Shown in pieces: positions 8,237 through 16,400 of a stretch of 26,834 nucleotides of DNA (position 1 is its first letter; each line of letters starts with the position of its first letter). A program made the position numbers and the translations under genes. The stretch lies in contig JAGLDB010000006.1 in NCBI GenBank assembly GCA_023145935.1, positions 1 to 26,834 of the forward strand, given 5' to 3'. Origin of the DNA: Candidatus Sabulitectum sp. GTDB lineage: Bacteria; Fermentibacterota; Fermentibacteria; Fermentibacterales; Fermentibacteraceae. The notes beneath the pieces were generated by a model. It was given only the letters and a program-made list of their open reading frames with translations, was not told where the DNA came from and searched no databases.

Positions 8237-9004
8237 CTAAACCTTTACCTTGAAAATCACTGCTCCAAGTATTGCCCAGACACTGGAGAAAACAAGGAAA
8301 ACTGTAAACCAACCCCACCGGTTTCCAAAGATATGGTAGTTCCTTTCCTGAGTAAATGATTCTATCTTTACGATATCCGCAGAAGCTTCCGTGTTCCACG
8401 GGCGGAGAAGGGTTTGAACTATGCCTCTTTTCCCGGCTCCACGGATCATAATAGACCCGGTGGGTCCACTTGAGCCCAGATCTATGCCCATAGCGCCAAA
8501 TACAAAAACACCATTGCTGCCTGTGAAGGAGAAGCTCTGTTCAAGAGAGTCTGCAATGGTAACCACAGGGGAGATGAGCGTTCCCGTTTCCGGCTCTCCC
8601 GGCTCACCTGACAGGATCGAGCTTTCCCAGTACACTGTAACTGTGGACAGATAGTCAGCGTTCAACGGTTCACGGGAGTATCTTGCATCAAGTTGTGCTG
8701 CAATTAATATAAATGGGATGGTTATAATCAGCATTGGTTTGAGAAGATGCCAGAGGTAAACGAAATTGTCCATAATAAGTCCAAAGGCAAGCTTAAGCAC
8801 CGTAAGAGGACTTTCCAGGAAGAGAAGCATTCCAAGAGCCCGCGATCCCATTTTACGCCTGAGCATTGAGATTGCCTGCTGATTGGATGTTTTTTTGAAC
8901 ACCTGAATCATCATGACTCCGGAAAGAGCGCTGATCCACATAAGACCCCACAAAGGATCAAGGGACTGGAAAGGCTTCAACAACAGGTCAAAGAGTGTGT
9001 TCAT
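8237..9004 (-). CDS. Oxa1/EMC3/DUF106-like membrane protein
   Basis: The 255-residue protein has the layout of the Oxa1 superfamily members DUF106, EMC3 and TMCO1. A first membrane helix (about 15-36, LWGLMWISALSGVMMIQVF) is followed by a basic cytoplasmic helical segment (KKTSNQQAISMLRRKMGSRA). Then come an amphipathic stretch and a second membrane helix containing conserved-looking prolines (LLKPMLIITIPFILIAAQL, about 88-106). After LDARY comes an extracytoplasmic insert of about 120 residues with beta-type sequence, then a last membrane helix (about 232-252). Oxa1-type proteins insert membrane proteins. YidC itself is larger and different, so this is not the housekeeping insertase. The ATG overlaps nothing upstream's frame but shares 4 bases with the stop of the phosphohydrolase gene. 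Family assignment is by pattern only. Confidence 0.65.
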   Translation of the reverse strand: MNTLFDLLLKPFQSLDPLWGLMWISALSGVMMIQVFKKTSNQQAISMLRRKMGSRALGMLLFLESPLTVLKLAFGLIMDNFVYLWHLLKPMLIITIPFILIAAQLDARYSREPLNADYLSTVTVYWESSILSGEPGEPETGTLISPVVTIADSLEQSFSFTGSNGVFVFGAMGIDLGSSGPTGSIMIRGAGKRGIVQTLLRPWNTEASADIVKIESFTQERNYHIFGNRWGWFTVFLVFSSVWAILGAVIFKVKV

Positions 9005-10950
9005 TGATCTTCTTCCCCGTCGGTGAGAATGCTATTGATTATGGATCCCATATCAGTCAGCGTGGGGTTTGCAGGCATATTTCTTACTGAAGCAATAAGA
9101 GATCCAGGACATACATCAGGAGAGATGCAATGGGTGCCGCTCCATGGATCCATGTTGTCGGTGATGACCCCTTCAGGGAATGCACCCAGAGTGGTTTCCC
9201 AGCTTGCCCGGTAGCCGCGGGAATAACCAACGAGCATGTCAGGTGCCCATGGAGGCATCTGGTAGCCGGGGTATGTATCTTCCAGAATAAACAGGTTCTT
9301 TACAGGTTTATCACCGGTAAGGGGGTCCACGGCACTTTCCAGAGATGTTTTCAGGTTCTCCATCAAATTTCTTTTGTCTGTAGCTGAAACGATTCCATTT
9401 TTTTCTCTGCCGGCCTGATTAATGTACAGGCCGTTCAAACCAAGACCATATGCTCCTGTATTGCTCCAGTCCAGACAGGCGAACATGTCATTGTTTCGTT
9501 CGTGTGGCGATGAAATATTGGCAAATCCTTCCGCGGCCAGATAAGAATTCAAGTTGAAGCTCCTGCGGAATGGCGCAAAGCCGTGATCGGAAAGCAGGAT
9601 GATCTCGGTTCTATCATCAAGAAGTTCCATAGCCTGACCAACGGCAATGTCTATTCTGGAATAGAAATCAGCAATCACACCGGAGAATCTGGAATCAGTG
9701 GTGCCGTAAAGAGGGCTGGCTGGATCCATGGATCTGTAGAACATGTGAACATTCAAATCCAGGCTGGTGAAGTAGAAGAAAAGCAGCCCTTCCCGGTATC
9801 TTGATAATACTGAATGGAAGAGGCTCATTCTTTCTTCCAGGACTATGTTCGCCTGGGAAAGATAGTCATCATCATCGAAAATCCCCCTGGACAGTGCTTT
9901 TGTGTCTTCAGGAAAGCCCTGTGTGTAGAAAAGGCCAGCATCTTCAGCAAGATCTCTAGAGTACCAGTCAGGGCTTGAGATGGGCAGTGCCGGGTTTTCC
10001 GGGTCTATGTTTATCGGGCTCAGATACAGCTTAAATTTTGGTGTTATCTCTTTCAGATAGAACCTGCCTATTGCATGAACGGTGGAAATTGGTCCAAGAG
10101 CATGAAAACTGAAGTGCATCCACGGGCTCCACTGCTTTTCTCCAATGACCACAGATGCATCTCCCATATCAATTCTTACTGCTCTGCTCTCTCTGTCTAC
10201 CCATGCCTTTACTTCAACACTCATAACGGGGTTGCCCTCTATGAGAGAATTCGCAGGCCCATCAACCCGGCATGTGTAGCAACCATCACCGTAGTCTCGA
10301 ACCGGGATTATCACTCCTCCACCGGTGTTATCCGATATCGACCTTGGATCATCAGTGAAGAAAGTGAAGCTGCCCTGGCTTCCTCTTACATCAGGAGTAC
10401 CCAGCCCTGAAAGGAAGAGGCCATTTTTGTTTGCAGCAGGAGGTGGAAAATCAACTGGTAGCTTGACCATTGTTACAGGGATGCCTTTGTCAAGAAGTGT
10501 ATCCCAGAAAGGGGTGCCTTGTCGAAGTAGATTAACACCGCCGCCGGACAGTGGCAGTCGCAGCTTACCAAGGTTCAAGGTTGAGTCTGGCGAGGCTACT
10601 TCCGATATTGAAAGATACGGCATCATGGTGGCAGGGTCTCTGTGAATGAAGTCAAAAATACCGTGAACAGGCGGTGGGGCACCTGTGATGAAGTTAGACC
10701 ATGCAACAGGGCTCTGCGGCGGATTTGATGTACCAAGCCTGCTAAAGCTGCCCATCTCTTTCAGCCGTCTGGTGTTAGGCATAAGACCCCGCTCCATAAA
10801 ACTTTCCACCAGGCTGGGATCCATGCCATCCACCCCGAGAACGATCAATCTTTTGCCTGAGCGTCCGGTGGTTTTACCGCAGCCGGCACTCAATGCGGCA
10901 ATTGCTGCCGGGGTCAGTATTGCTTTTTTTAGAAAATCTCTTCTTTTCAC
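9001..10950 (-). CDS. AP-superfamily phosphohydrolase (COG3379-like), Tat-exported lipoprotein
   Basis: The 649-residue enzyme belongs to the alkaline-phosphatase/phosphodiesterase superfamily, which hydrolyses or transfers phosphate esters using two metal ions. The first metal Asp is in LIVLGVDGMDP (D41). The nucleophile region is PPQSPVAWSNFITG (S80 in the expected position), followed by HGIFDF. Further ligand motifs are TSLDLNVHMFY (about 400), LSDHGFAPF (about 455) and GTHCISPDV near the C terminus. The N terminus MKRRDFLKKAI is a Tat signal (RRxFLK), and SAGC (C24) is a lipobox, so the mature enzyme should be a periplasmic or surface lipoprotein. The start is GTG, with GGGAG 8 bases upstream, overlapping the previous stop as GTGA. 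It is a paralogue of the next gene upstream. The substrate is unknown. Confidence 0.9.
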   Translation of the reverse strand: MKRRDFLKKAILTPAAIAALSAGCGKTTGRSGKRLIVLGVDGMDPSLVESFMERGLMPNTRRLKEMGSFSRLGTSNPPQSPVAWSNFITGAPPPVHGIFDFIHRDPATMMPYLSISEVASPDSTLNLGKLRLPLSGGGVNLLRQGTPFWDTLLDKGIPVTMVKLPVDFPPPAANKNGLFLSGLGTPDVRGSQGSFTFFTDDPRSISDNTGGGVIIPVRDYGDGCYTCRVDGPANSLIEGNPVMSVEVKAWVDRESRAVRIDMGDASVVIGEKQWSPWMHFSFHALGPISTVHAIGRFYLKEITPKFKLYLSPINIDPENPALPISSPDWYSRDLAEDAGLFYTQGFPEDTKALSRGIFDDDDYLSQANIVLEERMSLFHSVLSRYREGLLFFYFTSLDLNVHMFYRSMDPASPLYGTTDSRFSGVIADFYSRIDIAVGQAMELLDDRTEIILLSDHGFAPFRRSFNLNSYLAAEGFANISSPHERNNDMFACLDWSNTGAYGLGLNGLYINQAGREKNGIVSATDKRNLMENLKTSLESAVDPLTGDKPVKNLFILEDTYPGYQMPPWAPDMLVGYSRGYRASWETTLGAFPEGVITDNMDPWSGTHCISPDVCPGSLIASVRNMPANPTLTDMGSIINSILTDGEEDQ

Positions 10951-12929
10951 AGAACTCTCCCGTCCATGTAAGCTGGCGGTTTTACCCCTAGCATTTTAAG
11001 AACTGTAGGAGCAACATCCATAATGGAAGGGTTATTGGTCTCATGTTTCCAGCTGGTGAACAGCACTCCCTTAACAAGATCAGAATCATGACAGTGATCA
11101 CCATCCCAGTGTCTGTCATTCGGGTAAATGACCGCACTTCCCACGCAACCTGTTACGCAGCCCCAGTCAGCGCGGTATCCGGCGCTGGTTCCCGGGATTA
11201 TGTCCGGGCTTCTGTCAATGTATCCACCAGAGTAAATATCTCTGGCAAATTTTACAGATCTTACTACAGAATTATCGCCGTCTTTCAGTTGAAGCAGTTT
11301 TTCCTTTATTTCTTTCATCAGAGAGTCGGCTTCATTTTTTTTCACAATCCCTCTGCCTTCTCTGTTCAACATGTTAAGATTTATGCCGGAAAGCCCCATT
11401 GCATAAGCTCTGGTTCTGGACCAGTCTACACCGTGGTAAGATGCATCAATTGTTTCCACACCATCCTCCAGCACCATGTATCCGTTATCAACCAGCCATC
11501 TGTTGAAATCAATACAGGTATGGAATGAAGTGAATCCGTGATCAGATATTACAACAAGCCTCTCGTTCTTCTTCATTCTTTTGACGGTTTCTCCAACAAG
11601 TTTGTCCATTTCGAGGTACATGGAATGAATTACGCTTCCAGGTTCAAGGCCGCTGCCCCAGAACATGTGCTGTATTCTGTCAGAAGTGTCGAATACACAA
11701 ACGGTGAGACCATCTTTGCCGTTTGTAAGAGCGTTGGTGAACATCCTTCTTCTTTCTTCATAGTATGCCCAGGCCATGCTGAGGAAGCTTTTTTCATCCA
11801 GATGGCCGTTGGAAAGAGCCCATGTATCTTCTGCCAGCCCCAGGGTGGCGAACTGCCCCACAGCACCTGCCAGGTATCTGGAATAGTGAACAGGGTGCGA
11901 AAGGGGAACAACAGGGCTTGAAGGGTCCACATGAAGAGCTGTACAGTAAACCACTGGACCTTCTGTAATTCTGAACCGGGCAATACCTTTTACCTTTGTT
12001 CTTCCAGACCTGTAACAGAGAGTGAGCCACCCTGAAAGTTCTTCCGGTTCAACTTTTATTTTCTCATCACCGGAGTGAATTTCCCATTTCAGATCTTTGT
12101 CTTTGCCCTGCTTTAAAAGAATATCGACAGGTTTGCAGCTTTCAGGGCCTGGCACAGAACCGATCCACCACCCTTTTTCACCCTGCTTAAGTCTGCACCC
12201 GATGCCTCCGGTGAAAGTAGTTTCGTTACCATGGGGAGCCATTACAGTGTAGCTTCCCTGACTGCCTCTAAGATCCGGGACACACATTCCGCTTAAGAGT
12301 CTTCCATCCAGAGGTTCCGGAGGATAGGTGATCGGCACTCGGATAACTGTGGATCTGATACCGTACTTGCCAAGCAGACTCCAGAAGGGTTTGCTCATTC
12401 GAAGCAGAGAAGAGGAGACCTTCTCTTTTTTTATGCCGAAGAGGTTTCTTCTGGAAGAGGTTTTTGTTTTTACAGAGCTCAAAACAGCCAGATATCTCTT
12501 TCTATCCGCCACTAGAAAATCAAAGATCCCGTGTTTACCGGGGTTTACACCTGTTTGGAAACTGGACCATGCCACAGGCGAGACGCCGGGAGTTGTTGTT
12601 CGCATACGGTTATAGGAGCCGTTATCCGCAAGTTGTTTAAGATTTGGCAGATCACCGTTTGCCCAGTATTTCTCCACCAGGTTGGGAGAAAGTCCGTCCA
12701 GCCCCAGAATGACAACCTTGCTGCATTGAGCAGTAAGTGGCCGTTTGCTTTTTTTGACAGATCTGATCAGTGCCATAACCGGCCAGAAAAGAAAAGAGAG
12801 AAGAGATACTGCAACAGCGTTAAGAAACACAACGAATGATGTAAGAATTCCAAATCCTGCCCCAGGTCCTATGTACCCCTGAGCAAGTGTTGGAAAAATC
12901 ACGAAGAAAAGAATAAATATCAGTTTCAG
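10947..12929 (-). CDS. AP-superfamily phosphohydrolase (COG3379-like), membrane-anchored, probable CTG start
   Basis: This is a paralogue of the Tat-exported enzyme. Its AP-superfamily motifs are VVILGLDGLSP (D78), PGVSPVAWSSFQTG, HGIFDF, FDTSDRIQHMFW, VISDHGFTSF and DGDHCHDSD. From the first canonical start (GTG at 12902) the N terminus has no proper signal. Reading nine codons further upstream from CTG at 12927-12929 gives MKLIFILFFVIFPTLAQG, a textbook signal segment, and GGAGG lies exactly 6 bases before the CTG. I therefore choose CTG (660 residues). GYIGPGAGFG follows, then one long membrane helix (28-55), then RSVKKSKR. By the positive-inside rule the catalytic domain should be cytoplasmic. 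First gene of the operon; its TGA overlaps the next GTG. Confidence 0.88.
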   Translation of the reverse strand: MKLIFILFFVIFPTLAQGYIGPGAGFGILTSFVVFLNAVAVSLLSFLFWPVMALIRSVKKSKRPLTAQCSKVVILGLDGLSPNLVEKYWANGDLPNLKQLADNGSYNRMRTTTPGVSPVAWSSFQTGVNPGKHGIFDFLVADRKRYLAVLSSVKTKTSSRRNLFGIKKEKVSSSLLRMSKPFWSLLGKYGIRSTVIRVPITYPPEPLDGRLLSGMCVPDLRGSQGSYTVMAPHGNETTFTGGIGCRLKQGEKGWWIGSVPGPESCKPVDILLKQGKDKDLKWEIHSGDEKIKVEPEELSGWLTLCYRSGRTKVKGIARFRITEGPVVYCTALHVDPSSPVVPLSHPVHYSRYLAGAVGQFATLGLAEDTWALSNGHLDEKSFLSMAWAYYEERRRMFTNALTNGKDGLTVCVFDTSDRIQHMFWGSGLEPGSVIHSMYLEMDKLVGETVKRMKKNERLVVISDHGFTSFHTCIDFNRWLVDNGYMVLEDGVETIDASYHGVDWSRTRAYAMGLSGINLNMLNREGRGIVKKNEADSLMKEIKEKLLQLKDGDNSVVRSVKFARDIYSGGYIDRSPDIIPGTSAGYRADWGCVTGCVGSAVIYPNDRHWDGDHCHDSDLVKGVLFTSWKHETNNPSIMDVAPTVLKMLGVKPPAYMDGRVL

Positions 12930-12958
12930 GGGAGTCCTCCCGTCCAGAGTTAAAAGCG

Positions 12959-12988
12959 ATTATACTTCCTTCACAAACATAAGGTAAA
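12959..12988 (-). promoter_or_regulatory. Putative promoter of the nine-gene minus-strand operon
   Basis: On the minus strand TTTACC (12983-12988) and a perfect TATAAT (12959-12964) are separated by 18 bases. Transcription would begin near 12952, about 22 bases before the proposed CTG start and about 50 before the GTG. The spacing favours the CTG model slightly. The 104-base region also holds the leader of the divergent lipoprotein gene. Confidence 0.55.
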
Positions 12989-13033
12989 AGAGAAGAAAGA
13001 ATTAGTTCCATTTTACAGGAGGGAATTTTGATT

Positions 13034-13363
13034 ATGAAGAAGCTTCTGGTGGTGTTGGCATTTGTTCTGCTTGCAGGTTGCGGTGGTTCGAAAATTCAGT
13101 TGAACAACGGTACCGGTCTTGACCTTGCCATTTTAACCATGACTATAGGCGAGAATTCCGAATCCTGGTACAATGTAGAAGCAGATAAGATTGTTGGTTC
13201 AGATATGGAAATACCCCCTGGCGCTTCGCCTATTCTTCTGGAATGGGAAACTGCTGGAGAGCAGTTGAGCATGGAATACGTGACCATTGACTCTGCAAAT
13301 TCAGCTAAGAGGGTAAGCATTCTTTTTGCAGCTGACGAAATGAGTGTAAATTACGCATTCTGA
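13034..13363 (+). CDS. Small lipoprotein, function unknown
   Basis: The 109-residue product starts MKKLLVVLAFVLLAGCGGSK, a clean lipoprotein signal with lipobox LAGC. The mature part of about 93 residues looks beta-rich (IQLNNGTGLDLAILTMTI, then MEIPPGASPILLEW). No family is recognised. AGGAGGG precedes the ATG by about 10 bases; a TTG two codons upstream (13028) has closer spacing but is less likely. The KIQLNNGT and (I)PPGAS segments resemble VEVKNGT and LPPDSS in the secreted protein at 4375, suggesting distant paralogy. It diverges from the nine-gene operon and precedes the activase gene by 90 bases. Nothing ties it functionally to either. Confidence 0.82.
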   Translation: MKKLLVVLAFVLLAGCGGSKIQLNNGTGLDLAILTMTIGENSESWYNVEADKIVGSDMEIPPGASPILLEWETAGEQLSMEYVTIDSANSAKRVSILFAADEMSVNYAF

Positions 13364-13420
13364 GTGAATTACAGCAACTTGAATGGTGACAGGGGTGTCT
13401 GGTGGTTCTTGAAATGAGCA

Positions 13421-13450
13421 TATTCCCGGTTAAACTGAGAACCGGGAGTA
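13421..13450 (+). promoter_or_regulatory. Hairpin covering the ribosome-binding site of the activase gene
   Basis: TATTCCCGGTT (13421-13431) pairs with AACCGGGAGTA (13440-13450) over 11 base pairs with one G-U wobble and an 8-base loop. The 3' arm contains the Shine-Dalgarno sequence GGGAG, and the ATG follows only 3 bases after the stem. No T-run follows, so it is not a terminator. In RNA it would hide the ribosome-binding site, suggesting translational control of the gene at 13454. Confidence 0.55.
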
Positions 13451-13453
13451 AAC

Positions 13454-16400
13454 ATGGAAAAGATCACCGCAGGTATTGATATAGGATCTGTTGCGATAAA
13501 AGTAGCATTTCTTGAAAATAAAAAAATAATCCGAAGCATATATCACAGGCATCAGGGCAAGCCCATGGAGGCATTGCTGGGTCTTTTTGCAGCACACCCT
13601 GAACTGAACACCATACCTGTAGTTCTTACAGGCACTGGATCATCAAGAATAGCAGAATTCACAAAAACAGGTTTAGTTAACGAAGTTGTGGCTCTTGCTG
13701 CCTCCATTTCAGAGTATCTGCCTTTCGCCGGTTCTGTGATCGAGATGGGCGGACAGGATTCAAAACTTCTTCTAATGCGTACAGATGCAACAGGTTCCGC
13801 AGTTATGGATGAATTTTCTATGAATTCCATCTGCGCAGCAGGCACAGGTTCGTTTCTTGACCAGCAGGCAGGCAGACTGGGTCTTACTCCTGAGGAAATG
13901 GGAGACCTTGCTGTTACCTGTGATGCACCACCCAGAATTGCAGGCAGATGCAGTGTATTCGCCAAGAGCGATATGATTCATCTTCAACAGGTTGGTGCCA
14001 CTGTGGCTGAGATTGTCAGCGGTCTTTGCTTTGCCGTGGCGAGAAACTTCAGAAGTGTGATTGCTTCCGGAAGGCAGTTCAGGTATCCGGTTGTTTTCGC
14101 CGGAGGTGTTGCTGCAAACAGAGGTATGGTGAAAGCATTTGAAAGTGTTCTGGATGGTGAAGTTGTGGTTCCAGAGCATTTCAATGTATTGACAGCTGCA
14201 GGCGCAGCACTTTCAGATAACCCGAAACTACTTACTGCACAGCAGATAAAAGAACTGATCGAGTCCACAGGCAGTGAAATAGAAACACTTCCGTCTCTTA
14301 AGCCATTCGCTCTGGCTAAGGCTGATTTTTCTTATTTGAGCGAACTTCCATCTGAAGGCATTTATCTTGGAATTGATGTGGGCTCCATAAGCACCAACCT
14401 TGCAGCAGTTTCACCGGATGGAAAGGTTGTTGACCGACTTTACCTGAGAACAGCGGGTAAACCACTTGAAGCGGTGAAGAACGGGCTCCGGACAATGGGT
14501 CCCCGGGTATCATCTGTGCCTGTTCTCGGTGTGGGAGTCACTGGCAGTGGAAGGTACATGACAGGTGATTTTGTAGGTGCGGATGTTGTTAGGAATGAGA
14601 TATCTGCCCAGGCGAGAGCTGCAATTGAGATAGATCCTGATGTGGATACTGTTTTTGAGATCGGCGGCCAGGATTCCAAATACATTTCTATTCACAACGG
14701 CCGTGTTGTTGATTTCGAGATGAACAAGGTATGCGCTGCAGGCACCGGCTCCTTTCTGGAGGAGCAGGCAGAGAAACTTGATCTGAAGATCGAGGATTTC
14801 GGGCCTATGGCCTTGTCCGCCGATGAGCCATGCAGGCTCGGCGAGCGATGCACTGTATTTATGGAGAGTGATGTTGTTTCCCATCAGGCTGTAAGTACTC
14901 CGGTTCAGCAGATAACTTCAGGCCTCTGCTATTCAATTGTGCGGAACTATCTTCACCGTGTTGTAGGGGAAAGAAAGATCGGGGAAAAGATATTCTTCCA
15001 GGGTGGAACTGCACACAATCAGGGTGTAGTGGCAGCGTTCAATTCCGTTCTTGGCCAGGGCAGAAAAGTTATTCTCCCTCCTCACCATGATGTTACCGGT
15101 GCTATTGGTGTTGCGCTTATGGCAAGAGATTCAATGGAGGAAAACCAGCAGTCAACATTTCGGGGATGGAGTCTTTCAGAAAATAATTACACCCAGGATT
15201 CATTTATCTGCAAAGCGTGTTCAAACGAATGCGAGATCCACAGAGTGACTCTTGCAGATGGAACCAGACTTTTCTACGGTGGCAGGTGTGAAAAATATGA
15301 AACAGGCTCCATGCAGAGCATAGCAGGTGGAGAGAACCTTTTTATACAGAGAGTAGACAATCTGTTCAAGCACTCCGGAGAAGACTGGGGCATGGGACCC
15401 ATTGTGGGTATTGCCAGGTCTTTGTGGTTCTGGGAGCAGTTTCCATTCTTCGGGACATTTTTCAGAACACTTGGATGCAGAGTTGTGGTAAGTGATGAAT
15501 CGTCACCAACCACTGTTCACTCCGGCGTTGAGAATGTTGCTGCTGAAACATGTTTTCCTGTAAAGATCGCCCACGGTCATGTTATAGATCTTCTTGACAA
15601 GGGTGTTGAAATCCTTTTCCTTCCTTCCATTCTTAGAAACAAGCCACAGGGTGATTTCTCAGAATCCTATAATTGTCCGTATGTGCAGGGCTCACCATAC
15701 ATTCTTGATGCTGGACTTGTGCTTAATAAGAAGAAGAATGTGAAAGTATTGAAGCCGGTACTTGATTTTTCTCTTCCCGGTGATGAGTGGATGAGTGCGC
15801 TGATTGAAACTGCAATTGAGCTCGGGTTCAGCACCAGTGACGCCAAAAAGGCTTTGAAAGCAGCTGAACTTGCCCAGACCAGGTTTATAGAGACAAACAC
15901 TGAGATCGGCACCAGGGCAATACGAAATCTGAACGGCCGCAGAGGTTTTGTCGTTGTGAGCAGACCCTACAACGGTTCCGATCCTCTGGTTAATACTGAT
16001 CTCCCTGCTAAACTGGCTAGACTTGGTGGAGTTGTTATTCCTCTTGATATGCTTCCAATGTCAATGGAAAGGGCTTCGGAGGGATACAGCAATATGTATT
16101 GGCATTACGGTCAACGGATCCTTGCCGGTGGGATCGTTATAAAGGAAAATAAAGATCTCCATGCTGTATACCTGAGCAATTTCGGATGCGGACCGGACTC
16201 CTTCATTGAGCATTCTTTCAAAGAGATAATGGGTGAAAAGCCGTACCTGGCAATTGAGATAGATGAGCATGCAGCAGACGCAGGAGTGATCACAAGGTGT
16301 GAGGCATTCATGGACGCTCTTGATGGGGCAGGTACCGCAGGTACTGAACCGTACCAGCCACCGGAGCACAGGAAGGAAGACATTTCAGGAAGAACACTGT

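Noticed and set aside
8237..9004. Housekeeping YidC insertase
   Set aside because: The length, insert position and absence of the YidC five-helix core and large N-terminal periplasmic domain argue against it; the match is to the DUF106/EMC3 branch.
12820..13011. 63-codon minus-strand frame over the start of the phosphohydrolase operon
   Set aside because: It lies out of frame with the phosphohydrolase and overlaps its signal sequence and promoter. It has no ribosome-binding site of note.
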